This document shows, in pieces, positions 44,857 to 56,157 of a stretch of DNA of 64,000 bases (position 1 is its first letter; the number at the start of each line of letters is the position of its first letter). The position numbers and the translations under genes are program-made. The notes under the pieces are model-generated. The model had not been told where the DNA came from, searched no databases, and worked only from the letters and a program-made list of their open reading frames with translations. Source of the DNA: Tanypteryx hageni (Eukaryota > Arthropoda > Insecta > Odonata > Petaluridae). The DNA lies in assembly GCA_028673005.1 (NCBI GenBank), contig CM054116.1:136515681-136579680 (forward strand), in the 5' to 3' direction.

Positions 44857-45983
44857 CAAATGTTTGGATGTATGTTATGTTATACAAATCCACACCTTCA
44901 AAGGTATCGTAATGAAACTTGGCACGATTATTGGGGGTACCAAGGGGCAGGCCTTAGGGTAGTTTAAATTCCCGACAGATTTCCCATAAAAAAGTTATTC
45001 GCATTTTTTTTTATTCCCCGTAAGACAACTCGTACAAATTGACTTTTATAAGAGCAGGGTTTCATTCATTTGCTTATATAAATTCGACAAATTGACAAGA
45101 ACTTCGTACCTGCACAGTATTTAAGAAGAATGATCTTAGTTTCTTATTCTTATCGTATTTTTTCGTCTTTGACTCGAAATCGCTCGCATTTCACGTTTAT
45201 TCCCATTAATTTGGACTAAATTTGCATTTTTAATGATAAATACCTTGAAGACAATGACATTCTTAAAGTCCAAGGACTTAATATTGCTTCGGTTTATTTA
45301 TTTAATAAATATTCTCATTTTGGTTTTTTTCTGGTCGCAACTCTCTTTCTCTCTCTTTAGTGAATCGTGCTTAAACGTGGTGTAATAATATAATATAGTA
45401 TTTAATTTAAATTTAAAGTTTTTTCAACACATGCTGTTGAGTATTTACGTCTTTTATATTGTCTATAAAAAGCATTGGAATAAAATAATTTGTATTAAAA
45501 AATCAATATGAAAAGTTTTAAATCAAGTATATAAATTTTAGTAATAAAATATGTTCTATATTTCATTTAAACAGCAACCCATGCAAAGCCGGGTAAATCT
45601 TCTAGTATTGTATAGGCTTGAGACGACAATACAATCTCGAGGTTTAACAATGACACGGTCGGCAAGACAACATATCCTTAAAAAGCTTAAATTTTCCAAT
45701 AAATGTGATTTAAACGTATAACCTGAGCGATTTCGAATCGTAGATGAAATTTGACGATAGAAATAAGAAACTTTATTTATTTTTCTTTAAAATGGTCAGG
45801 TTCGAATATCGTAGGTGAATTACATCTAATTTAATTTTGCAAAAGAAAAAATCCTGCAAGTGAAAACAAGTAGGGGTGTACACGGGTTTCCCCTGGTATA
45901 GAAGTGCTTTTCGTCAACTTCGCCTTAGTATAATCGATACTAATGTATTTGCTCTGAAATCAGAAAATTATTTTTCCTTATAT
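44857..45983. other. Gene-free AT-rich DNA
   Basis: No coding region seen. The last 100 bases lead into the satellite that follows. Confidence 0.4.
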
Positions 45984-46390
45984 TGTGGTAGCTCTGATTT
46001 TTAGATCCAATCTAAACATGTTCATTTCGTTTCCAAATTCTATACTCGCCCTACAATCGAAATTTCATTTAAATCCGTTCCGCCAATACCTTCCAAATTC
46101 ATAGTCACTCAAAAATTTTAACCTTGATATTGTGGTAGCTCTGTTTAGGCCACCCGGTTTAAATATATTATTTTGGTTATTTATTTATGTGAAGATTATA
46201 TATACCATATTTCGTAAAAATCCTTGCGGCCAGTTCTCTAGAAATAGGTGTAAAAGAAATATTATTAACTTTTTACTGTGGTAGCCCTGCTCTTTAGCGC
46301 GCTTTAAACATCTTGATTTCATTATGGTATGCTGTAAAAATCTTATATGCGAAATATAGTTTAAATTCGTCCAGTCAATTCCCTCCAAAC

Positions 46391-48832
46391 TAGGGATGGG
46401 CAAAAGTGTTATTTTGCAATACCTGTTCTACCTATTACTATTAAAAATTAAAACCTGTTAAAATTACCTGTTCCAAAATAACAGGCCACCTTGTATTTTC
46501 ATTCCACCTACTGGTATCGTCGTCATACTACAAACAAGACTTACGGATACGCAGTTCACAAAAACGCCACTAGATGGTAACTGAACTCATGAGGGGCGAA
46601 TATTCTTGGTAACAAATACTTCAATTTTATTTACATTTTCAGGTCATAAAATTCAGCTACATCCATTACTTATAATTACAGGAAGATATCTAAGAATAAG
46701 AAAAACATTGCAAAAAGTATACATGATCATTCTGCTTCTCGTATCATTAATAAACTAACATGGGACAAGAAGTTAACTCAGTCCCATAAAGTATTCAGAA
46801 CTATATTTATTGTAATGAATGAATTTCATAATAAATATGAATTCGAGTTTAAAAACAGTTTTTCTACATGGCGTGCACTAAGCCGGCTGCGCCGTTCACT
46901 TAGAACAATACCGGCCCTGGAAAAGAGTCTTTCTCATGGAACTGAGATTGCCAGCATGTTGAACTCTTGTACCACTAATTTTGCCAGTGAAGGGTATAAG
47001 TGTCCATTTCCTTTCCACCACATGAGGGGATCTTGGTCTCTACGAAGATAACTACAATCTAAGTACCGCTGAACCTCTTCGATCGCTGCAGATGTTGTCG
47101 TGCCGACTAAAATACCCAAGAAATAATTAATGTTTTTTGAAATTTGTAATAGGAAATAAATAACTTGTTACTGCTACTTACCTTGAGGTTGAGTTATTGC
47201 CATCTTCTTATCAAAAGCATCCCACAGACAAAATCTTGCGTTAGTGTTACGCTGGGGATGCCTTGTTCTGGCATCTCTTGGTTCTGCCGACCAACTTCAT
47301 TATTTTCGTCACCAAATTTATGGCCATTCTTTTCGTTGATTCAGCTGCATTTGGATTTGAAATTACAAAAACTTTAAACCTTGGATCCAGAAATGTGCAG
47401 AGTGAAATTGTTTTGCTAAACTCTAAATCACAAAATCTAGTATACAATCCATCACGTATTGCATTAATGGTATTTTTCACAGTTGGGTCATACTTTTTAT
47501 TCCAAGAATGAATCATATACTGAAAATAATCCCATTGTAATAGCAATAATTTCGCTCCCTGTAATGTATTTTTCTCCGCTGAATTTTGTGGTGGCTTCTT
47601 CCAGTGGCTGAAGAATTTCGCATAAATCAGCACATATCTGCCACTCTTCCTCGGAAAGCACTAGTAAGTCTTTATTTATAAGCGCAAGTGCGGTTTTCAT
47701 AGCATCGCTCAGTTCTAAGAATCGCTTAATGATGAAAAATGTGGAATTCCACCGTGTAGGAACTTCCTGGAGAAGCTTTTTTGGGTAGAAATACCCGAGT
47801 TCCGTTGGTACAAAATCAATTTTTCATTTGCCAAAGTACTTCTTCTGAAGTGTGACACGATACTCTTTATTTTATCAAGAATTATCCTTGGTCCTTTCAA
47901 TGCATCCTGTACAATCAAATTTAATGTATGTGCAAAGCACCCAAAGTGTTTCCACCCTAGGTCTTCCCTTATGGCATTTCTCATATTGCTAGCATTATCA
48001 GTTACTGCTACTAATATCTTATCCGACAAAGTGAATTTTTCAGCAATGCGTTTGATGTGGGCGGCTAAGTTGGCACTAGTATGAGATCCATCTATTACGG
48101 AACATTCCAATAAAAGAGACTTTAATTCAAAGTCTTTAGAAATATAATGAGCAGTTACTGCCAAATAACTATCTGCATTCCTCGAAGTCCAGCCATCTGC
48201 TGTCAAACACACACTAGTCACAGATTCTAAAATCTGTCGAACAGAAATCATGTAACGTTCGTAGGAGGAGGGGATCATGCATGCAGTAATGGTCTTCCTA
48301 CTTGGCAAGCAATACGAAGGATTTAGGGTTTTACGAATTCCACAAATCCCTGATCTTCCACTATCGAAAGGTACCCTATAAAATGGCAATTCATCTCCTG
48401 AAAGGTGACTTTGAATCATTATTTTTAACTGCCTTTGCAACAGGAGGATGTAGAAAACAAATTCTGCAAGTACAATGTTTATAAGCCAGGTATCCTGTTA
48501 ATATTAGGTAGAATAGGTATTTTGGAAATAATAGGTAGAACAGGTATCATGAAGGGAAAATTTTGAAAGAAAAAGGCATCATGAAACTAATACGGATTGT
48601 TTTTAGAATAGGTATTATGAAAAAATATGGTTTCTTTTAAAAACAGGCATTGCGAAACTGAACTGACACTTTTTAGAAAAATTCTTAAGAAAATGATACG
48701 GATACGTTAACTGTGCCTATTATGTAATAACAGGGGTAATCTGTTAATAGGTATTTTAGATACCTATTAAAATTCTCTGCCTGTTAAAAATACCTGTTCT
48801 GTTATTTTTGGCACATCCCTACTCCAAACCCA
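46391..48832 (-). mobile_element. Ac/ZBED1-like hAT element, TSD CTCCAAAC
   Basis: TAGGGATGGGCAAAAGTG at the left and TTGGCACATCCCTA at the right, with perfect duplications CTCCAAAC at 46383-46390 and 48833-48840. It sits inside the 145-bp satellite. It carries a nearly complete transposase on the minus strand. Internal short repeats of CCTGTTAAAAATACCTGTT type occupy both subterminal regions. Confidence 0.9.
46826..48440 (-). pseudogene. Ac/ZBED1-like hAT transposase with shifts and one stop
   Basis: 48440-47715 encodes the catalytic front: SYCLPSRKTITACMI, SVCLTADGWTSRNADSYLAV (first catalytic Asp), LVAVTDNASNMRNAIREDLG (second Asp) and HFGCFAHTLNLIVQDAL. A frameshift leads to 47700-47497 (LCEILQPLEEATTKFSGEKY), another to 47633-47247 (ISLCTFLDPRFKVFVISNP). 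A further piece at 47119-46934 holds DPLMWWKGNGHLYPSLAKLV. The dimerisation signature follows, but its usual Cys codon (V-P-C-E-R) is TGA at 46934-46936; beyond it RLFSRAG continues in frame to a stop at 46826. Few lesions, so a fairly young copy. The gap between the 47247 and 47119 pieces might be an intron. Confidence 0.75.
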
Positions 48833-49346
48833 TTATTACTGAAAGAGTTTAATTTGTAAATGTGACACCACTGTTTAGCTGATCCGGTCCAAATATGCTA
48901 TTATGGTTTTTTTATATATGTGTACATTACATTTATTAAATTTTGTTAAAATTGATTCTGTCAATTCAGCACAAATACGTGTAAAAAAATTTTTTATTAC
49001 TTTTATTGTGGCAGCCCTGATTTTCATATCTACACTAAACATATTGATTTTGTTTTTCTATGTTGCACACCTCCTTCTTACAAAATTTCGTTGAAATCGG
49101 TTCTGCCAATTCCTTCCAAATTCACAATTACCGAAACTTTTAACTTTGCAATTGTGGCATGCCTGCTGAGTCTACCCGGTCCAAATATGCCGTTTTGGTC
49201 ATTATTTTATGTAAATATTCTATGTACCAAATTTGGTTGAAGTCGGTTAAGCCAATTCTTCCCTGATATATGCGTACGGACGGACGGACATCACGAAGAT
49301 AATAGTGCTTTTCAACAATGACGAAATGCACTAAAAAGGGATTTAT

Positions 49347-49431
49347 AAGTGTTCTCTTATGGGGATTTGTATAGAGCGTTCCGGCGGACCAACGGACGGA
49401 CAGAATAAGAATATTATGTATATAATTTACT
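49347..49431. repeat. Short paralogue of the GGAC minisatellite repeat
   Basis: AAGTGTTCTCTTATGGGGAT to CAGAATAAGAATATTATG with a single GGACGGACAG block; see 44691-44856. Confidence 0.75.
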
Positions 49432-49936
49432 TGACACCAGGCAAATGCCCTTTTTGCAATGCATGTTAAACAAGCTGATTCAAACGGAATTTATAATGCC
49501 TACTTTCCATTTAATCATTTATTTAATAGTTATATTGGCTTTAATTAATTAATTCAATTAATTAATTAATTGGCTTTAACATAATTTTATGATTTTTAAG
49601 CGTAGTCACGTATTTAAGCATCAGGTCCGACAATTGTTACCGCGTTTTGTGACTTTTTAGAAACTCGTTTAATTTCGTAACACTACTCGGATAATTTCGC
49701 AATACTGATTTTTTTACACAGCCTGTACAATTTTCACGAAATTAGCAGTTTGAAAGAATAAAAACTAATATTTTATTATTTTCACATAAATGAAATGAAT
49801 TACGATACAAAGTTAAAAAAGTATTTTTTTTCATATTCCAATTTCATCATTAATTCTTATAATTTAATAAACTGAATGTTAAAAAATCACTATTTCAAAA
49901 ATATCAAAAGACAAATCTGATTCTAAGTTTCGGTGA
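49432..49936. other. AT-rich stretch without gene
   Basis: No coding region seen. The 3' end of the pogo-class element probably lies here, but I found no clear TIR. Confidence 0.35.
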
Positions 49937-50146
49937 TTAATCAGAGTCTGCTTCCGAACATAAACAGCATATGAAATCTACACAATACGTATTTAATCCC
50001 TGAAACTTTTCATGAAACCAACACGCGCATTTGAGGCACTGTATCCACACTTCTCCGTCGATATCGTCTTCAAATCTGCCATCACAGACAGAGCGGGAGT
50101 TTTCATCTTTCTGAGGTTTTTTTCGTGGCCTTAGAAGACGTTTACA

Positions 50147-50998
50147 TCTACATCTACATATTACCCTGCAAGTCACCTTGACGGTGGATGGCAGGGGGTG
50201 CCGAGCACCAAGTTCCTAACTAATTATTATTCACTTATCTATTGTGGTCACGTATTGTCCTAGGGAAAAAGGACTCCTTATACCTCTCCGTCCTACTATC
50301 TATTTCGCGAATCTTGTCCTCATTATCCCTCCGTCCGATATACGTTGGTTGTCGAATAATATCCTTCATTTCATTTACTCTCCGACCTATATTTATCTAG
50401 AAGTTTAAGTCTCGCCTGTAATCTACGATCTTTCAACGATGGCCAATTCAACTCTTCAATGAGTAACGTAACGCTCTGTTTTTTATCGTAATTCTTTTTC
50501 ACGAATCTAGCTGCTCGCCGCTGTATTTTTTCTAAATCCTTTATGAGTCCCCTCTGATATGGATCCCAAACCGCTGCTGCGTATTCCATTTGAGGTCTAA
50601 CCAAGGATAAATAACAGGATTCTCTCACCTTTACCGTGCTTTTCCTGACTATTCTACTTCTTATTTGCCGCACCTATCACTCGTCTTATGTGGGTGTCCC
50701 AAGACAGGTCACGATTCAAGGTTACCCCGAGGTATTTCACGGATTCCGAAACAGGAATGCTCTCACCATCTATCGAGTAGGTAAACACGGACGATGGGCT
50801 TCTAGATTTCCAAAAGTTTAGAACGTTACTCTTTTTCTGATTGATTTCTAGCTGCCATTCCCTGCACCAAACAGATAACGCATCCAGATCATCCTGAAGC
50901 TGACGATGGTCGCTAGGACCACTAATTTCTCTATAGACTACGGTACTACGACTAGGCGTACTACGTTCTCTTGAGGTTGAAGGATGAGAGAGAACCAA
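50147..50998 (-). mobile_element. CR1-type LINE 3' fragment (minus)
   Basis: 3' tail TGTAGATGTAGATGTAAA at 50147, with the GGGGGTGCCGAGCACC block inside. Coding in two overlapping frames: 50654-50998 (STVVYREISGPSDHRQLQDD, VKYLGVTLNRDLSWDTHIRR) and 50371-50673 (SCYLSLVRPQMEYAAAVWDP, QRRAARFVKKNYDKKQSV). These are the RT thumb and C-terminal region of the same family as 37410-38822. The 5' end stops just past the position of the FADD motif. Confidence 0.8.
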
Positions 50999-51002
50999 GA
51001 GT

Positions 51003-51676
51003 ATCTCATTGAATAATAATTATTCGTTGGACGGAGTAGAGATCGCAGTTTCAGACTCGATTAAATATCTCGGAGTCACGATGCATCGTGATCTTTGGTG
51101 GGACACCCACATTCGCCGATTGATAGGTGCCGCTAACAAAAAGCTGGCCTTTATAGGGAGAATAGTGCGAAATAGCTCCGAAAAAGTGAAAGAAATATGT
51201 TATTTATCCTTGGTTCCACCGCAGGTCGAATATGCTTGAGCTGTATGGGATCCCTACGAAAAGGGACTCACTAACGAGATAGAAAAGGTTCAGCGCAGGG
51301 CAGCTAGATTTGTAAAGAGGAATTACGATAGTAAACAAACAAATAGAAAATCTGAAATGGACATCGTTAGAGGAACGTAGGCTGCAGGCTAGAATTAAAC
51401 TACTGGAAAAATTTATGTCGGAGGGACTAGCGAATGGGGTAGTAGGACTTATCAGAAGCCCGACGTATCTCGGAAGGCAGGACAGTGAGGATAAGATTCG
51501 CGAGATCGACTGCTGAACGGATCGATATAGAGGATCGTTTTTCCCTAGGACGATAAGAGACCATAATAGGAAAAGATAACGTAGGAAAACTATGGACCCT
51601 TGGTGTAGTGCACCCCCTGCCATCCACCAAAAAGGTGACTTGCAGGGTATAATGTAGATGTAGATGTAGAAGGATG
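51003..51676 (+). mobile_element. CR1-type LINE 3' fragment (plus), head-to-head with the previous one
   Basis: 51009-51239 encodes SLDGVEIAVSDSIKYLGVTM, DTHIRRLIGAANKK and LSLVPPQVEYA, followed after a stop by AVWDPYEKGLTNEIEKVQRR. It ends with GGTGTAGTGCACCCCCTGCC and the tail GTAGATGTAGATGTAGAA at 51676. It overlaps the minus copy in content but differs at many positions, so it is a separate copy. Confidence 0.8.
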
Positions 51677-52741
51677 CGCTTGTTCAGATGTCCCTGGCTG
51701 AACATTCTGACTTTACTCTGCAGGAAATAGTTCGGGGAGCATCACTTTTTTCCTCTGTTTCATCTTCAGAAGAGTTCACAAAATCTCTTGGGGAAGTGGT
51801 CGTATGTTTTCTTCTCCTCCATGATTTGATCAGCTTTTGTGGGGGCATGATAACCTTGAATTGCTCTTCAGATGTAACGCTCTCATATCTGAATTCAGTC
51901 AGGCCTATCGTAGAAGGTTCATGGATTTCCGAAACATTGAGAGCATCGTCGTAAACGGAGTCCCTATTCAGTGGGTAAATTCCAGATTTTAAAAATCCAC
52001 TTAATATGATAGATACGTGGAGTAAGCGATTCCTCCATGGCTTGCATTAAGAGGCGAAAGAAATCCTTTCTTGTATGTTTGCAGTCACAGGTTTTCAGGA
52101 TATCCCTGATTTTTCTTTTCCAGCATGCTTCGTGTGGGTCAAACAGAAAAATTCAGCGGTTGCAAAAGATGTGTTCAATGTGATGGAAATGTCAGGAAAA
52201 TGAATCCGTTATCTTCTCGAAATTTGAGAGAATCCGGTGGCGCATGGCTTGAGTGAGGGTCCATTAATACCAGCACAGGTCTATCGGGAGGAATGTTCTC
52301 AACAAAGTGCTTGAGAAAGTCCAAAAATATTTCGGAATTGACCCATCAATTTTTACAAACAGCCACTTTTCTTAAAGGAGATGCATTCTGACTTAGATTT
52401 TCTGTCAGTCTTTTCCCTTTGAATGTGAATCAAGGAGTTACATGTTATCCTAATGCATTCACAGATAGCAAAACCGTACCTTTTCTTGAATGAGCTCCAC
52501 CAGCCCCAGCCTGCTTTATCCGTCTTTGCGCCGAAAGGATTGACCATGGCTCGACAAGATACTATCTGATAAACATATCGTCTCACTTCACTGGCAGTTA
52601 AGCCGAAACCTAATTCTTGCATTTCAATAATGTAGCTAACCAATTTCGTTTCTTCTTATTTCGACAAAAAGAAAGGCCTACGCTTCTTTACAACTGACAT
52701 GAATAACGGGTCAGGTGTAACCTGTAAGCGACTCTTTAGAA

Positions 52742-53082
52742 CAGACATGTCAAACTGGCGGTCCTTTCTGTGCCTTACTGCGGCCCGATAGCTAATTTTT
52801 GTCTCAAGTGAATCGTTTGGGATTTCATATAAATGGTCTATTTTAGCGGAAAGAAGACAATTTTTTTCTTAGTTACCGAATTACAATAGAACGCGTTATC
52901 TAACTTATTGTTTATAATTGCAAAACAGGCGTCCAATTTTCTAGCAAAAGTCTATCGTTCCAGTTTTGGCCCTCATTAAACAACTGCGACCCCTCTATAA
53001 CATCCATTGCTTTAATACGGCCCTTCTATAACATTCATCGTTTTAATGCGGCCAGAATGCCTCTTCGAGTTTGACGTGCCTG
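52742..53082. mobile_element. hAT MITE inside the pogo-class gene
   Basis: CAGACATGTCAAACTGGCGG at the left and TTCGAGTTTGACGTGCCTG at the right. The flanks CTTTAGAA (52734-52741) and CTTTCGAG (53083-53090) match at 6 of 8. 341 bp, non-coding, with GCGGCCC-type subterminal sequence. Confidence 0.7.
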
Positions 53083-53670
53083 CTTTCGAGTAATGTAAGG
53101 AATGTAGAATTCCTTGCTGCTTTCATACGAGGACCACCCATCCCTTAGCACTTTATTTATGGCTTCCTTCAAATCACTACCACAGTATTCTTGTCTATAC
53201 TTCCCTCTTGGTTTTGACATCTGTAACAGGAAGCCGAAAAAATTCAGGTAAGGACTTATTTAAACTTATTTGATCAAAAGGATGCTTATTGTTTTAAATT
53301 AATGTTTGACCTATAGGCTTATACATTATCACCACAAATTTACAAATATTCACTTCAAATATAAGTTGACAAAATTCCTAAATTGGGTGCTATTGGGACA
53401 ATGTAACACTGACCACAGTTTAAAATCACTAACAAAAGCTCGGCTGGCAATTGTGATTTACAAGCTAACCTGTATCGAGAAAATAACAAACGAGAGCTTA
53501 AAATACAAATTCAATGTAATTATATTTACATTTACGTCTTATTTTCGAGTTTTTCTTTCATTTTGTGGATTATCCGGGGAAATTTATTTCCCAGCCTTCC
53601 CGGATAATCGGGAGTCTACCGTAGATGTTATTTGTGTTTTGGAAGCTGTTTTGGGTTTGGTTGTTGTCCT

Positions 53671-53747
53671 GCGTCCAACTGTCCCGCGTCCAACTGTCCC
53701 GCGCCGAACTAGCCCTGCGCCGAACTGGCTCTGCGCCGAACTGTCCT
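53671..53747. repeat. Minisatellite, about 15-bp units
   Basis: GCGTCCAACTGTCCC is repeated, then drifts to GCGCCGAACTGGCTCT-like units, five in all. Confidence 0.75.
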
Positions 53748-54333
53748 TCACCCGAAAAAACTTCTTGTCTGCTTCCATCCATTAACGCCCAAAGCAAATC
53801 TTTACATTTTTTCAATAATTTATCTCACCAATAATTTTCAAATTGTATAGGAAACCAAAATTTTGATTGTATTCAGACAAAAATGTAAATATTTCCTGCA
53901 TGAATGAAATCCTTAATAAATCAGCGAGGAAGCTTCGTTAGGAAAGTCACCTTTCTTCACAAATAATAACGTCAAAATCAGCGTCGATCGAATGATAAAA
54001 GCGGCGCGCCATCTCGGGGGTCTCTTTTGCAGCACGGGCAGGCCACCTTAATTGTCGGTCGCATTTGTTTTTTTTTAACACCTGGCAGGCGTGGACCTGC
54101 TTCGCGCTATATCGAATCAGCGAATCCACTTAAATATATATACTCGATCTCCATCGCTGAAGAAGGGCATAGGCCCGATAATCATGCGTTTTATCTGTGT
54201 GCGTGTTTATTTACGTGTGTCTCTTCGACGCCCCCAGCAGCCTGCCAACTTGGTCCTCGACTTGGTAAGTGTCCGCTGGGCTTCCTTCAACACCTTGTTG
54301 CCACCCTAATCACTACCTTTCCTTTTCCTGAAG

Positions 54334-54335
<2 letters not shown>

Positions 54336-54369
<34 letters not shown>
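54336..54369. repeat. (AT)n microsatellite
   Basis: An uninterrupted TA repeat of about 17 units. Confidence 0.95.
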
Positions 54370-54373
<4 letters not shown>

Positions 54374-54690
54374 GAGCGCCCGAAGGCCGCACGGGCAGAG
54401 ATCCTAGTTTGTATTTATTTTTAAATTTAGTCTTAATAATTTTTCATTAAATAGCAATTTTTTTCTCAAGAGAAAACATACGAATGTAGTTTGCTCGTCG
54501 ACCAATCGTGCCGTCATCTTTTGTCAGACGCGTATTTCGGCTACAAAGCAGCCGTCTTCAGTGAGGAATCGCCGAAAGCAGATACAAACAAATGAGGAAA
54601 GAGCTAGATGGAATTAATGGACCATGTGATCCTTATGTTACAGATAATTAAGTTGGAGCGTTGAGAAATTTGGAAACAGGCAGAAAAAAA

Positions 54691-54766
54691 TCTGCTATGA
54701 TCGGGAATCGAACCCGGGTCTTACACTTTCCGAGCGGATATTCTACCGCCGAACTATCGCAGCGCA
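54691..54766 (-). repeat. tRNA-Gly-like SINE head, third copy
   Basis: B box GGGTTCGATTCCC, D-arm ATAGTTCGGCGGTAGAAT and TAGCAGA end, as at 35204-35279 but with a more damaged acceptor and anticodon stem. Confidence 0.6.
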
Positions 54767-54927
54767 GTAATTGCCCGCTAATAAATTTATAAACAGACGG
54801 ACAAACCGAAAAAACGCGCCCAGCGAGAAAGAAAACAGAATCAATTGGTGAAAAAAGCGAAGTCTCGATCTGCTTTCCTTATAAGGACAAACGGACGGAC
54901 CCCAAACGAAATCAACGACACACATTA

Positions 54928-55513
54928 CAGCAATGCCTCGCTTTATGCGGCAGGATCCTAAAAATTTCGCGCTAAACGAAATTCGCGCAAAAAAGGGTCT
55001 TTATGTCAAAGAAAACAGGTTCCATGGACTAATGTGTAATGTTAATGAAAGCACGCCGTTAACCTGAAAAACATCAGCTTATTTTCGTCTTCCATCCATC
55101 AACTTATCTTCTTCGGTAATTCTCAAATTTTATATCAAACTAAAAACTTCTTATATTCAGGCACAAATGTAATAATTACCTGTATGAATGAAATATCAGG
55201 TAAATCAGCGAAGAAGTTTTATTCGGAAAGTCGCCTTTCTTGAAAAATAATAAGGCCAAAATGGCCGTCGATTGAGAGATAACAACCGTGAGCTGTAATC
55301 AAGATTTCTTTTATAGTATCGCATTAAGTGCGGATCCATAGACGATCTTACCAACATCCACAAGCCTGTAAAAAATAGAATTTCTAATTCATATATGGTT
55401 AAGCCGCCTTTTCAGTCGGCGGCCTGCTTTTCTGAACACCTGATAGGTGCGGGACTACCGCACGCTGTAACTTAACCGCTTAAACCGGGGTCGCGCAAAG
55501 CGAGGTATGCCTA
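54928..55513. mobile_element. Tigger-like MITE, TA target
   Basis: CAGCAATGCCTCGCTTTATG at the left and CGCAAAGCGAGGTATGCCTA at the right, flanked by TA on both sides. It resembles the CAGGCATACCTCG-type TIR of Tigger elements. A diverged copy of its AT-rich interior lies at about 53840-54060. Confidence 0.65.
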
Positions 55514-56157
55514 TAAATCGATTGACGATTACCTTCGCTTAGAAGTAGTTAGCGCGCCAGTGTGGCGATTTTTTCCTCCCCCCCTTTACTCCCGCACTTA
55601 TACGATAGCACTTATACGATAGCGGCGATATTCAAACTAGCGATATTCGTACTTGCATGTTCGTACATGCGATTCGTTAAGTGCTATCGTATAAGTGCGG
55701 GAGTAAAGGGGGGGGGGGGGAAATCGCCACATCCTCCCTGGGAAAAATGATGAAAACGGGACCAATAAAAGTTTCAATTGGTTGGGGAGGGTAAGTTTCT
55801 AAGTCACCTTATTCCCTGCACTGTTCCCGGATCATGAATGAAGCACAGAACACACTCCTTCGTTGTCTCTTTCAAGATAGTTTATTGTTATTATTGAACA
55901 CTTATTTGTCAAGACACTTAAAATTAAAATATTACACGTGGTGGATTGCATGCTCTGGCATTCAGGGTTTGAGCTACTGTCACGGCTAAAGTTCTCTGAA
56001 GAAGTCCACTGGTTCGCCGTGATGAAGTTAGTCGGGAAAGCACTTGTCCATTGGAATGTAGTTTTTCCCAGGATAATCACTTTGGGGGTACATAGGGATG
56101 ATGCACTTGGCATATCGTGTCGGCATCTTGCCAAGCCGAAAACTCAATAACATGTAG

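Larger units (their letters stand above)
45984..49270. repeat. Satellite with alternating A and B units, interrupted by a hAT element
   Basis: Units begin TGTGGTAGCTCTG or TGTGGCAGCCCTG at 45984, 46131, 46277, 48872, 49017 and 49153. Once the 2450 inserted bases are removed, the spacing is 147, 146, 145, 145 and 136. Units 1, 3 and 5 (A type) share a TCTAAACAT-TTGATTT-like core; units 2, 4 and 6 (B type) share CCGGT-CAAATAT-TTTTGGT. The true period is therefore a dimer of about 292 bp. Confidence 0.75.
49937..53220 (-). pseudogene. pogo/Tigger-class transposase with C-terminal zinc-finger tail, interrupted twice
   Basis: ATG at 53220 starts MSKPRGKYRQEYCGSDLKEA, a psq-type helix-turn-helix domain (AINKVLRDGWSSYESSKEFY). 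A hAT MITE (52742-53082) interrupts it. Next comes IIEMQELGFGLTASEVRRYV with NPFGAKTDKAGWGWWSSFKK, the second DNA-binding (CENPB-type) domain. Around 52180-52290 is the DDE core: PVLVLMDPHSSHAPPDSLKF, then IFLTFPSH and LLQPLNFSVFDPHEACW. A long acidic/basic tail runs to about 51690. CR1-type sequence (50147-51676) separates this from the last part (49937-50146), which reads GEVWIQCLKCACWFHEKF and FICCLCSEADSD, a Cys/His tail like a small PHD-type finger found in jerky/pogo-like proteins. Frameshifts are present. TIR-like sequence (CCCGGATAATCGGGAGTCTACC) near 53599-53622 may be its 5' end. Confidence 0.8.

Noticed and set aside
46815..47051. A 78-codon plus-strand frame
   Set aside because: It is antisense to the conserved dimerisation region of the hAT transposase on the minus strand.
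53947..54407. Several 60-126-codon frames on both strands
   Set aside because: They fall in MITE-like non-coding repeat DNA and the (AT)n tract, and have no recognisable motif.
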